Assembly: GCF_030167915.1 (NCBI RefSeq)
Contig: NZ_JARGNB010000003.1
Coordinates: forward strand, 1 to 64,000
Direction: 5' to 3'
Source: Aquabacterium humicola
GTDB taxonomy: Bacteria > Pseudomonadota > Gammaproteobacteria > Burkholderiales > Burkholderiaceae_C
DNA: 64,000 bases
A model generated the notes under the pieces. The model did not search any database and was not told the origin of the DNA. It worked only from the letters and a program-made list of their open reading frames with translations. Below are positions 47,226-55,984 of the stretch, piece by piece. Each line of letters opens with the position of its first letter. Position 1 is the first letter of the stretch. A program made the position numbers and the translations under genes.

Positions 47226-49640
47226 ATGAGCACCTTGATGCCGCACCCGTTCCGTCGTACCGCCGTCGCCACCGCGCTTGCGCTGCTGTGCGGCGGCGCG
47301 CTGGCGCAGGCCTCCGCGCCGGCCACGCCGGCGGCCGAGAAGGCCGATGCCAAGGCCGAGGTCCCGGCCGGCGCGTCCGCCGAACCCCGCGCCGCCGAGG
47401 CCCGGCCGGGCGAGAAGACCGCCGGGCTGAACCTCGACCAGATCATCGTCACCGGCACGTCGCGGCGCAGCTCCAAGCTCGACGCCAGCGTGTCGATCTC
47501 GACGCTCGGCGTCGAGCAGCTGCAGCAGGGCAACGCGGCCAGCGCCGCCGAGGCGCTGCGCGCGATTCCCGGCGTGCGCAGCGAATCGTCGGGCGGCGAG
47601 AGCAATGCCAACGTCACGATCCGCGGCCTGCCGATCTCGGCCGGCGGCGCGCGCTACGTGCAGTTCCAGGAGGACGGGTTGCCCGTGCTGCAGTTCGGCG
47701 ACCTGAACTTCGCGACGCCCGACACCTTCATGCGCGTGGACAACGCCACCGAACGGCTCGAGGTCGTGCGCGGCGGCTCGGCGTCCACGCTGGCCACCAA
47801 CGCACCGGGCGGCATCATCAACTTCATCGGCAAGACCGGTGAGGTGAGCGGCGGCGTCGCGTCGGTCAGCAAAGGCTTCGCCGGCCTCGACCAGACACGC
47901 TACGAGTTCGGCTACGGCGGCGCGCTGGGTCCGAAGACGCGCTTCTACCTCGGCGGCTTCTACCGCGAAGGCGAGGGCGCGCGTGACGGCGGCGTGCGTC
48001 TCGAGCAGGGCCTGCAGGTGCGCGGCAACATCACGCAGACGCTCGACCGCGGCTACGTGCGCTTCTCGTTCAAGCACCTCGATGACCGCACGCCGACGCT
48101 GCTGCCGCTGCCGGTGCGCTACGCGAACGGCGGCATCGAGCGGGTGGCCGGCTTCGATCCGCGGCGCAGCAGCCTGTACTCGCCGTACTGGACGCCCGAC
48201 GTCACGCTGACCTCGAGCAACGGCCGCGTCGCGACCAACGTCAACGACGGCCTGACCGCCAAGGCCGACGCCATCGGCGTCGAGGCCGAGATCGACCTCG
48301 GCCAGGGCTTCAAGCTGACGGAGAAGTTCCGCCACGCGCGCCAGAGCGGCCGCTTCGTCGGCGTGTTCCCCGGCGACGACGTGCAGGCCGCGCCCGCCGG
48401 CACCACGGTGGCCACCGGCCCCGATGCCGGCAAGCCCTACGCGGGCCAGAGGGTCACCGGCGTCGTCTTCAACACCTCGCTCGACGACCTGGGGCTGACC
48501 GCGAACGACCTGCGGGTCGCGAAGACCTTCGCGCTCGGAGAGGGCAGTTCGCTGCAGGCCACGGCGGGCCTGTACACCTCGACGCAGAAGGTCGGCATGA
48601 CCTGGAGCTTCAACCAGTACGCGCTGCAGGCCACCGGCGACCGGCCCGCGCTGCTGAAGGTGCCCGGCTTCGTCAACGGCTCGGCGGCCTTCGGCGGCTG
48701 TTGCCAGAACTTCACCGACAGCAGCTATGCGACGAATGCGGCCTATGGCGCGCTGCAGCTCGACCGCGGGCCACTGAGCGTCGAAGCCTCGGTGCGCGCC
48801 GACCGGCTGCGCGCGAGCGGCCTGTACCGCCAGACCCTGTTCGACGGCGGCACGCCGGGCGTCGCCTACAACCTCGACAGCGCGCGCACCATCGACTACC
48901 GCGTGCGCCACACCTCGTATTCGGTGGGCGCGAACTATCGCCTGAACAAGGACACCGCGCTCTTCGCGCGCTACAGCGAGGGCGTGGCCTTCAACGGCGA
49001 CCGCATCACCTTCTTCAACGACCCGAACCTCGTCAACGGCCGCTCGTCGGTGATCCCGGTCAACGAGGTCAGGCAGGCCGAGGGCGGCCTGAAGTGGCGC
49101 AGCGGCGCGCTGCAGACCTTCGCGACGCTGTTCCTCGCGAAGACCGACGAGTCGAACGTCGACGTGACCACGTCGCCGATCAAGGTCACGGCGACCGGCT
49201 ACGACGCCAAGGGCCTCGAGCTCGAAGGCTCCTACCGCGCGGGCTGGTTCCGCGTCGCCGGTGGCCTGACCTACACCGACGCGAGCGTCGTGCGCTCGAG
49301 CAATGCCGCGATCGTCGGCAAGACGCCGCGCCGCACCGCGAAGCTGGTCTACCAGCTGAGCCCGAGTGTCGCGATCGGCGACCTCGAGTTCGGTGCCAGC
49401 ATCATCGGCACCACCAAGTCCCAGGACGACACGCCCGCCGGCCCGCTGACGGTCACGCTGCCCGGCTACACCGTGGTCAATGCCTTCGCGAGTTATGCGC
49501 TGACCGAACGGGCGACGCTGCAGCTGGGGGTCAACAACCTCGGCAACGTGATCGGCTACACCGAGTCCAACGACGGCCGCGGCGCCGCGCGCTCGATCAA
49601 CGGGCGTACCGCGAAGCTCACGCTGAGCTACGAGCTGTAG
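47226..49640 (+). CDS. TonB-dependent outer-membrane receptor (probable sucrose/oligosaccharide)
   Basis: The product is 804 residues from the ATG at 47226 (GAGGAG 6 bases upstream). A signal peptide ends near residue 22-25. An Ala/Glu-rich spacer precedes a TonB-box-like IIVTGTSRR, then the plug (SAAEALRAIPGVRSESSG, NVTIRGLPISAGGARYVQ, DNATERLEVVRGGSAS, and NAPGGIINFIGKTG). A 22-strand barrel follows and ends in LTLSYEL with the usual hydrophobic final residues. Its place after the importer and phosphorylase, with a shared operator sequence, points to transport of sucrose or sucrose-containing oligosaccharides across the outer membrane. Energy comes from TonB-ExbBD encoded elsewhere. Confidence 0.9.
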   Translation: MSTLMPHPFRRTAVATALALLCGGALAQASAPATPAAEKADAKAEVPAGASAEPRAAEARPGEKTAGLNLDQIIVTGTSRRSSKLDASVSISTLGVEQLQQGNAASAAEALRAIPGVRSESSGGESNANVTIRGLPISAGGARYVQFQEDGLPVLQFGDLNFATPDTFMRVDNATERLEVVRGGSASTLATNAPGGIINFIGKTGEVSGGVASVSKGFAGLDQTRYEFGYGGALGPKTRFYLGGFYREGEGARDGGVRLEQGLQVRGNITQTLDRGYVRFSFKHLDDRTPTLLPLPVRYANGGIERVAGFDPRRSSLYSPYWTPDVTLTSSNGRVATNVNDGLTAKADAIGVEAEIDLGQGFKLTEKFRHARQSGRFVGVFPGDDVQAAPAGTTVATGPDAGKPYAGQRVTGVVFNTSLDDLGLTANDLRVAKTFALGEGSSLQATAGLYTSTQKVGMTWSFNQYALQATGDRPALLKVPGFVNGSAAFGGCCQNFTDSSYATNAAYGALQLDRGPLSVEASVRADRLRASGLYRQTLFDGGTPGVAYNLDSARTIDYRVRHTSYSVGANYRLNKDTALFARYSEGVAFNGDRITFFNDPNLVNGRSSVIPVNEVRQAEGGLKWRSGALQTFATLFLAKTDESNVDVTTSPIKVTATGYDAKGLELEGSYRAGWFRVAGGLTYTDASVVRSSNAAIVGKTPRRTAKLVYQLSPSVAIGDLEFGASIIGTTKSQDDTPAGPLTVTLPGYTVVNAFASYALTERATLQLGVNNLGNVIGYTESNDGRGAARSINGRTAKLTLSYEL

Positions 49641-49650
49641 GCCTGGCGAT

Positions 49651-49669
49651 GCCGGCGGTCGCCGCCGGC
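49651..49669 (+). terminator. GC hairpin between TonB receptor and LacI genes (weak terminator)
   Basis: GCCGGCGG (49651-49658) pairs with CCGCCGGC (49662-49669) around a TCG loop, between two convergent stop codons. There is no T tract on either strand, so it may be only a pause or Rho-assisted end. Confidence 0.45.
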
Positions 49670-49670
49670 T

Positions 49671-50732
49671 TCAACGTCCGCTGCTCTGCCGCACCACCAG
49701 CTCGGTCGGCAGCAGCGCGGACGCCGGCGCCGCGCCGCCCAGCTGCGCCAGCAGCGATTCCACCAGCGCGACACCGGCCGCTTCGATCGGCTGGCGCACG
49801 GTGGTCAGCGGCGGCAGGAAGTGCGCCGCCAGCGCGATGTCGTCATAACCGACGATGCGCACGTCCTCCGGTACGCGCAGGCCGCAACGGCGCAGCGTGC
49901 TGACGATGGTCATCGCCATCAGGTCGCTGGCGGCGAAGATCGCGTCGAAGGCCGCGCGCTCGGCGACGAGGCGCTCCACCGCCTGCTCGATGCGCGCCGT
50001 CACGAAGGGCACCGCCTGCACGTCGGCCGCCGCGGGGCGGCGGCCGGCGGCCGTCAGCGCCGCGCGCCAGCCGTCGTGGCGCTGGCCGATCTCCGGCAGC
50101 CCGGGATCGCCGAAGAACAGCACGCGGCGCGCGCCCTGCGCCAGCAGGTGCGCGGTGGCGAGCCGCCCGCCTTCGGTGTTGTCGCTGCCGACGGTCGCAT
50201 AGCGCTGCCCGCGCAGGCGCGCGCCCCAGACGACGAAGGGCATGCGCGCATCGGCCAGCGCGTTGAGCTGGTCGTGGTGGTGCCACTGCCCCACCAGCAC
50301 GATGCCCGATGCCCGTCCGGTGTGCCAGACCTGCGCGGCCAGGTCGAGCCGGTCGGCGTCGATGCGCGTCAGCAGCATGTCGTGCCCGCGCTCGGTCAGC
50401 GCGTCGGCCAGGCTGCCGATCAGGCTGAGGAAGAACGGATCGGACAGGTGTTGCCGCGTCTCCGGGTCGTAGGGCACGATGACCGCGACCGTGCGGTTCT
50501 GCTTCAGCCGCAGGTTCTGCGCCCCGACGTTGATGCTGTAGTGGTGCTCGCGGGCCAGCGCATGGATGCGCTCGCGCGTCTCCGGGTTGATCAGCGGGCT
50601 GTCGCTGAGCGCGCGGGACACGGTGGACACCGACACGCCGGCGATGCGCGCCAGGTCGGCCATCTGCAGGCGTTGTACGCGTGCAGGCGTGTCGGGTTCG
50701 GCGGGGGGTGGGGCGGTTGGGCGGCGCGGCAT
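49671..50732 (-). CDS. LacI-family repressor of the sucrose locus
   Basis: The product is 353 residues. Residues 23-70 hold the LacI helix-turn-helix (MADLARIAGVSVSTVSRALSD, then the hinge helix region) preceded by a 20-residue proline-rich tail. The periplasmic-binding-protein-like sensor follows with NRTVAVIVPYDPETR, SDPFFLSLIGSLADAL, ASGIVLVGQWH, and late AIFAASDLMAMTIVSTL and VRIVGYDDIALAAHFLPPLTTV. It is convergent with the receptor gene. The two TGCAATCGATTGCA palindromes upstream of the importer and the receptor are the natural targets. No such site is visible before its own start. The inducer is probably sucrose or a related sugar. Confidence 0.92.
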   Translation of the reverse strand: MPRRPTAPPPAEPDTPARVQRLQMADLARIAGVSVSTVSRALSDSPLINPETRERIHALAREHHYSINVGAQNLRLKQNRTVAVIVPYDPETRQHLSDPFFLSLIGSLADALTERGHDMLLTRIDADRLDLAAQVWHTGRASGIVLVGQWHHHDQLNALADARMPFVVWGARLRGQRYATVGSDNTEGGRLATAHLLAQGARRVLFFGDPGLPEIGQRHDGWRAALTAAGRRPAAADVQAVPFVTARIEQAVERLVAERAAFDAIFAASDLMAMTIVSTLRRCGLRVPEDVRIVGYDDIALAAHFLPPLTTVRQPIEAAGVALVESLLAQLGGAAPASALLPTELVVRQSSGR

Positions 50733-50840
50733 CGGCGCGGGAGGCGGAGGCGGTCGTGCAGGTGGGCGCCGATGATGCCAGAGAGGCCTCCGCGCCCGGC
50801 CCGTGTCCGCTCGGCCTCACTGCTCGACCCCGGCCGGTGC

Positions 50841-52802
50841 TCAGTGCCGGTGCCGGTCGCCATGCCCATGCGGCGCGCCGGGCACCTGCGCGGGGATCGC
50901 ATGGCCGGTGGAGCCGCGCGGGCTCAGCACGCGCACCCCGCTGCTCAGCGCGGCGCGCTGCGGCGGCACCGTGCCGGCGAAGGCCTCGCGCCCGGCGACG
51001 ACCTGCCCGCCCACCATCGTCAGCAGCACGCGGTTGCGGCCGAGCGCCTCGTCGGGCACGGTGAGGAAATCGCGCTCGAGCACGATCAGGTCGGCGAACT
51101 TGCCGGCCTCGAGGCTGCCGATCTGGCGCTCCAGGCGCAGCTGGCGTGCGGCGTGGATGGTGGCCGCGGCGAGCACCGCGTCGCGCGAGAGCGCGGGGTC
51201 GGCGTTGATCGGCCCTTCGAACACCGGCGCGAAGCTCGCGGCGCTGTGCGGGTTCGCCGGGTCGCCCGCGCGCGTGACGCCGACCTTCAGCGCGAGGAAG
51301 GTGTCGAAGGGGTCGATCGGCCAGTCGCTGCCGTGCACCACGCGCGCGCCGGCGCGCTGCAGGCTGCCGAAGGGTTCCATGCGGCCGAAGCGCTCGGCCC
51401 CGAGGTGGCTCTCGGTCTCGCCGATCGAGTACGGCGCGCGCTGCGCCCACTGGAAGGACATCGTCGCCATCACGTCCAGTGCGGCGAAGCGGGCGTAGTC
51501 GGCCACCGCGACAGTCTCGGCATGCGCGATCGCCGGCCGGAAGTCGGCGCCCGGGCGCGCCTGCCGCGTCGCGGCCACCGCATCCAGCACGGTGCGCACG
51601 CCACGTTCGCCGGTGGCATGCAGGTGCATGTCGAGCCCGGCATCGGCCGCCGCCAGCATCAGCGCCTGCAGCGAGGCCGGCGTGTAGTACAGCTGGCCGA
51701 GGTTGTCCCCCGGCGCCCACTGTGGCGCGGCCTCGGTGCCGATGTTCTGCAGATAAGGCGTCAGCAGCGCGCCGGTGTCGGCCGGCGCGTTGACGACGCC
51801 GTCCATGAACACCTTGACGACGCGCGCGGCCACCCCCGGCGCGGGCGCGGCATCACCTGCATCGGCGCGCGCGGCGAGCGCCTTCGCCTGCGCGATGGCC
51901 TGGGCCGGCGCGCTGTTCGCGGTCGCCGGGTCGAGGTTGATCGCCAGGTTCACGCGCGCGGTCAGCTCGCCGGCTGTGCGCAGCGCCTTGAACACGCGCA
52001 GGTGCGCTTCATCGGCCGCGGCATCCATGAAGGTGGTGATGCCTTGTTCGCGCAGCGCGGCGAGCGCCGCTCGGCCCTGCTTCAGCTGGTCGGCCTCGCT
52101 GTCCGGCGGGATCGCGGCCTTCAGCTGGAAGCCGGCCGCGTCCTCGCAGATGCCAGTGGGCTTGCCGCTGCCGTCGCGCAGGAACTTGCCGCCGGCCGGG
52201 TCGGGCGTCGCCGCGTCGATGCCGGCCAGCGCGAAGGCGCGTGAATTGGCGAGCACCGAGTGGAAGTCGGCCGACGTGACGGCGATCGGCCGTTTCGTGA
52301 CGAGGCCGTCGAGCAGCGCGCGGGTGGGGTCGCCGTCGAGCGATGCGGTGGACTGGCGGTCCCAGTTGACCGCCTCGAGCCAGGTGTCGGGCGTGGCCTC
52401 CGGCGTCGCATCGAGGCAGGCCTGCAGGCGCTGCGCGAGCTGCGTGCGCGTCAGCGGCGCATAGGCCAGGTCGCACACCAGCAGCGCGCGGCCGCCGGCC
52501 AGCGCATGCAGGTGCGCATCGATGAAGCCCGGCATCAGCATGCGGCCGCCGAGCTCGATCACCTTCGTGCCGCTGCCGATGCGCCTGGCCGCCTCGGCAT
52601 CGGAGCCGACGAAGGCGATGCGCCCGCCGCGCACCGCCACCGCCTGCGCGATGCGGCGCTCGCCGTCCATCGTGACCACCTTGCCGCCGCGCAGCACGAC
52701 GTCCGCCGGCTCCACGCCGTCGTTGCCGCCGCAGCCGACGACGATCCCCGCGCCCAATAAGGTGGCCGCCAGCAGCGCGCCGCCTGTCTTCCTCAATCCC
52801 AT
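50841..52802 (-). CDS. Amidohydrolase family lipoprotein (YtcJ-like)
   Basis: The start is the ATG at 52802 (GGGGGAGA upstream). The product is 653 residues. The signal peptide ends in a lipobox-like VVGC (C24). Metal ligands of the YtcJ-type amidohydrolase domain are present: H-x-H in PGFIDAHLHALAGG, MHLHATGERG, IAHAETVA and VHGSDWPIDP. The C-terminus is histidine-rich (HGHGDRHRH), which could bind metal. Such enzymes hydrolyse amide or cyclic bonds, but the YtcJ group has few defined substrates. Lipid anchoring to the envelope is not rare in the group. It is flanked by the divergently acting LacI gene and a LuxR gene on the same strand. Confidence 0.88.
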   Translation of the reverse strand: MGLRKTGGALLAATLLGAGIVVGCGGNDGVEPADVVLRGGKVVTMDGERRIAQAVAVRGGRIAFVGSDAEAARRIGSGTKVIELGGRMLMPGFIDAHLHALAGGRALLVCDLAYAPLTRTQLAQRLQACLDATPEATPDTWLEAVNWDRQSTASLDGDPTRALLDGLVTKRPIAVTSADFHSVLANSRAFALAGIDAATPDPAGGKFLRDGSGKPTGICEDAAGFQLKAAIPPDSEADQLKQGRAALAALREQGITTFMDAAADEAHLRVFKALRTAGELTARVNLAINLDPATANSAPAQAIAQAKALAARADAGDAAPAPGVAARVVKVFMDGVVNAPADTGALLTPYLQNIGTEAAPQWAPGDNLGQLYYTPASLQALMLAAADAGLDMHLHATGERGVRTVLDAVAATRQARPGADFRPAIAHAETVAVADYARFAALDVMATMSFQWAQRAPYSIGETESHLGAERFGRMEPFGSLQRAGARVVHGSDWPIDPFDTFLALKVGVTRAGDPANPHSAASFAPVFEGPINADPALSRDAVLAAATIHAARQLRLERQIGSLEAGKFADLIVLERDFLTVPDEALGRNRVLLTMVGGQVVAGREAFAGTVPPQRAALSSGVRVLSPRGSTGHAIPAQVPGAPHGHGDRHRH

Positions 52803-52895
52803 CGTCTCCCCCGGATGCCGCCCGACATGGGCGTGGCCGAAGGTAGCGGGGACGGCCCGCGCCAACCCTCTGCAGATGCAGAGGGGTCGGGCGCT

Positions 52896-53882
52896 TCAGC
52901 GCGTGCGGCGGCGCGGCCGGTGGCCGGCCAGCGCCCGGCCGAGCGCCACCTTGTCGGAGACGCCGAGCCGCAGGTAGGCCTCGCGCAGGTAGGTGCGCAC
53001 GGTGGCCGGGGCGAGGCCGGTCTCGCGCGCGATGTCCTTGTGCGAGCGGCCGTCGGCATACAGCAGCGCCACGCTCATCTCGCGCGGCGGCAGCAGTGTC
53101 GCGCGCCGCTGCGGCGCCAGGTTCATCAGCACGAGGTCGCCCAGCGGCTGGACCGAGAGCCGCCGCGCACCCAGCTTCAGCAGCCCCGGCGACTCGCGCG
53201 CCGCGGTGGCCAGCTCGGCAGGCAGCCGCGTGCCATCCCACTGCGGATAGTGTTCGCGCAGCAGCAGCGCGAGCCGGGCGCCGACGTAGACGACATCGCC
53301 TGCGGCATCGACCAGCGCCTGCGCATCACCGGGTGTGCTGCCGGTGCCGACGAGCGTGGCGATGCGCGTGCTCCAGCGCTGCATCAGGTGCGCGCTGAAC
53401 TGGTCGAACAGCACGCGGTGCGCCGCTTCGAAAGGTGGCGACGCGCGACGGCGGTAGAGCGAGACGAACTGCAGCAGGCCACTGCCCGGCAGGGCCCGCG
53501 TGATCGCCATCACGTGGTAGAGATCGTGGCGCCGCGCGAAGGCCTCGACGGCGGGTTCCGGGTCGGCATAGCCGACGTCGCACACCACGCTGTCCAGCCG
53601 GTGCATCGATTCGCGGGCGAAGCGGTCGGTGGCACCGATGCGGTTCCATTCGCGCGCGAAGTCGGCACTGAGGTTGATGCGGCCGCTCAGCCAGTTGCGC
53701 GGCGCGAGGCCATCCATGCCGCCCGAGGTCTCGCCCCACCACGCGGCGTCGAAGGGCACCAGCGCCCTCAGGCCGGCGAGGCCTTCGCGCATCAGGCTCG
53801 ACGGCGAGACGTCGGCCGGCAGGCGGTCGAGCGCGAGCAGCCGGGCGCTGAAGTGCTCGAGCGTCTGCCGGCCGATCTGCAT
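52896..53882 (-). CDS. LuxR-family transcriptional regulator
   Basis: The product is 328 residues. The N-terminal 240 residues form a helical/beta region, possibly a GAF- or PAS-like sensor, but with no recognisable autoinducer-binding pattern. The last 65 residues are a LuxR/GerE helix-turn-helix (LLPPREMSVALLYADGRSHKDIARE, then TVRTYLREAYLRLGVSDKVALG). It is not preceded by a kinase, and the N-terminus lacks a receiver aspartate signature, so it is an orphan regulator. It may control the adjacent amidohydrolase gene, 93 bases downstream on the same strand. This is inferred from position only. Confidence 0.85.
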   Translation of the reverse strand: MQIGRQTLEHFSARLLALDRLPADVSPSSLMREGLAGLRALVPFDAAWWGETSGGMDGLAPRNWLSGRINLSADFAREWNRIGATDRFARESMHRLDSVVCDVGYADPEPAVEAFARRHDLYHVMAITRALPGSGLLQFVSLYRRRASPPFEAAHRVLFDQFSAHLMQRWSTRIATLVGTGSTPGDAQALVDAAGDVVYVGARLALLLREHYPQWDGTRLPAELATAARESPGLLKLGARRLSVQPLGDLVLMNLAPQRRATLLPPREMSVALLYADGRSHKDIARETGLAPATVRTYLREAYLRLGVSDKVALGRALAGHRPRRRTR

Positions 53883-53949
53883 GCGCGGCAGTGTAGGGGG
53901 CGCCCCGCCGAGGGCAGGGCGCCATCGGGCCCGGCTGCGCGCCGGGCCG

Positions 53950-54519
53950 TCAGCCGGCGGACTTGCGCGCCTGCTGCCGCTCGGCGCGCCGGCGGGCGGC
54001 CATCTCGCGGCCCATGTCGCGGCGGGCGCGTTCCTGCAGGCGCGCGCGGGCCTGCGGGTAGATCACCGATTCCTCGAGGGCGATGTGGTCGTGCAGCAGC
54101 GCGCTGAACACCTCGGCGCCTTCGTGCAGCAGTTCCACGTTGCACCAGGCCTGGCCGGCGGCGATCGCCGCGAGCTGCGGCTGCAGCTCCATCCAGTCCT
54201 CCTCCAGCCAGTTGTGGTCCTGCGACAGCCGCAGCACGGCCTGCACCGTCTCCGGGTCGCCGGCGTCGATCAGCGGCGGGAAGACGTGGCGCTCCTCGTC
54301 CTCGTGGTGGCGCCGCACGGTGGTGTCGAAGAAGTGCAGGATCTCCTGCGCCAGTTCCTGCGCCTGCGCATCGGTGCCAGCGTCGGCCAGGTGGGTGACG
54401 AGCGCCCTCAGCTTGCCCAGCGTGAACAGGATCTGCCGGTGGCAGACATCGAGCGCATCGAAGCCGTCGTCCGACGGCGACTGGGGCGGCAGGGGGGTGG
54501 TTGCGGGCTTGGTGGGCAC
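53950..54519 (-). CDS. Hemerythrin HHE-domain protein
   Basis: The product is 189 residues. A four-helix hemerythrin fold is shown by DVCHRQILFTLG, TTVRRHHEDEERHVFPPLID, DHNWLEEDWMEL and LLHDHIALEESVIYPQAR, which supply the His and Glu ligands of a diiron site. The last 30 residues are Arg/Ala-rich. The N-terminal 15 are Pro/Ser/Thr-rich. Such proteins bind oxygen or nitric oxide or act in iron-sulfur repair. It is 67 bases upstream of the LuxR gene start, on the same strand. Confidence 0.9.
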   Translation of the reverse strand: MPTKPATTPLPPQSPSDDGFDALDVCHRQILFTLGKLRALVTHLADAGTDAQAQELAQEILHFFDTTVRRHHEDEERHVFPPLIDAGDPETVQAVLRLSQDHNWLEEDWMELQPQLAAIAAGQAWCNVELLHEGAEVFSALLHDHIALEESVIYPQARARLQERARRDMGREMAARRRAERQQARKSAG

Positions 54520-54662
54520 GATCGATCTCCTCGGCCCGGCCGCCGGCGGGTCTCGCCTCGGCCGCAGTGGGCACGCTGCCAGTGTGCGGAGGAAGCGCCC
54601 GGTCGGCCTTGCGCGGCGTCAACCCGGTTCGGCAAACGCGCGGGGACCTCCGGTTCAGCCCT

Positions 54663-55835
54663 TCAGACGAAGCCGCGCAGGTGCGCCAGCTTCACGGCCT
54701 CGTCGGCATAAGCCTTGCCGACGCGCTGGATCTTCGCAATGTGCTCCACCGAATCCATCTTCTGCACCTCGTCGGCGCGGATGTCGTCGAGGCCCAGCGC
54801 GTTCAGGCCTTCCTGCGTCACGTCGGGGTCGTAGCGCATGTAGACGAAATGTTTGCCGCCGGTCCAGTTGCCCACCGGCGGGTCGGGCATCACCATGTCG
54901 CCGTACTCGCGGTCGATGCGTGGCCCGTGGCGGCATTCGCCGAGCAGGCGGCAGGCCATGTCCCAGCCCGCCGACGCGGCGTTCATCAGCGCCGTCGGGA
55001 TGTTCTTCGCGTGGTCCAGCAGCCACTCCGAATCGCGCTTGAGCTCGGGACGGGCGCGGGCGGCCGAACCGGTGCCCACCGAGACGACGAGCATCTGGTC
55101 CGTGCCGGTCGGCCAGTTGATGCCATAGGGCGAAGCCGTGGCCATCTGGAACGCCAGGAAGGCCGGGTTGTTGTAGGTGGTGACACCACCGTCGACGAAG
55201 AGGAACTCGTACTCCTCGGGCCGGCCCTTGGCGAAGGTGATGACCTCGGGCGGGAAGAAGGTCGGCGCCGCGGTGCTGGCGCGCACCAGCTGCCACAGCG
55301 GCAGGTTCAGGTTGCAGTCGACCCGCACGCGCTGGTTGTACTTCGCGAACGGGTTGTTCGTGATCGGCCACGGCGAATCGGTGTTGTGGTTGCGCATGAC
55401 GATCATCAGCACCGTGCGCAGCGCGTCGTCGCCCAGCAGCGCGGGGTCGTCCACTTCGCGCTTGCCGAGGGCCTTGTTCAGCTCGCTGCGCAGCTTCAGC
55501 GCCAGCGGCTCGGCGTCGTAGCTGTACTGCAGGCGCTTGAACAGCGAGGCCTTGCTGAACATCTGCTCGCCGCTGCCGACGTAGAACTCGCGCAGCGTGT
55601 GCATCGACATGCCGGCGCTGATGCAGGTGGCGATCACCGCGCCGGTGCTGGTGCCGCAGACGAAGTCGAAGTAGTCGGCCAGCACGAGCTGCGGGTTGCC
55701 GGTCTTCGCGCGCAGCTCGGCTTCCAGCTTCGCCAGGATCTCGACGCTCATCAGCCCGAGGATGCCGCCGCCGTCGCAGGCGAGGATCTTCTTCGGGCCC
55801 TTGGACTTGATGCGCTGCTCGGCCAGGCGTGTCAT
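54663..55835 (-). CDS. Patatin-like phospholipase
   Basis: The product is 390 residues from the ATG at 55835 (GGGAGAC upstream). The start at 55904 is rejected. The oxyanion loop is CDGGGILGL, the nucleophile elbow is GTSTGAVIAT and the catalytic aspartate is in VDGGVTTYNNP, so the Ser-Asp dyad is intact. Residues 280-390 are helical with RIDREYGDMVMPDPPVG. There is no signal peptide. Patatins of this length act on membrane phospholipids. Some serve as effectors in CBASS phage defence (CapV), but no cyclic-nucleotide synthase is adjacent, so a housekeeping or secreted lipase is the simpler reading. Confidence 0.88.
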   Translation of the reverse strand: MTRLAEQRIKSKGPKKILACDGGGILGLMSVEILAKLEAELRAKTGNPQLVLADYFDFVCGTSTGAVIATCISAGMSMHTLREFYVGSGEQMFSKASLFKRLQYSYDAEPLALKLRSELNKALGKREVDDPALLGDDALRTVLMIVMRNHNTDSPWPITNNPFAKYNQRVRVDCNLNLPLWQLVRASTAAPTFFPPEVITFAKGRPEEYEFLFVDGGVTTYNNPAFLAFQMATASPYGINWPTGTDQMLVVSVGTGSAARARPELKRDSEWLLDHAKNIPTALMNAASAGWDMACRLLGECRHGPRIDREYGDMVMPDPPVGNWTGGKHFVYMRYDPDVTQEGLNALGLDDIRADEVQKMDSVEHIAKIQRVGKAYADEAVKLAHLRGFV

Positions 55836-55984
55836 GCGAGTCTCCCTTGCATCGTCGCGCGCGCGACAGGAGCCTGGGATTGTGCGACCGGTGCGCAGGG
55901 GCAACGTCCCCCTTTCGGAGGACGCCGGCTGTCGCCGACGCAGCCACCTGTCATACGGGCGGTAGTCGCGGACACAATCTCCGC

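Noticed and set aside
52896-53882. LuxR gene as quorum-sensing receptor
   Set aside because: No luxI-type synthase nearby and no clear autoinducer-binding residue pattern in the N-terminal domain.
54663-55835. Patatin as a CBASS effector (CapV)
   Set aside because: No CD-NTase, E1/E2 or other CBASS gene is adjacent; a general phospholipase is simpler.
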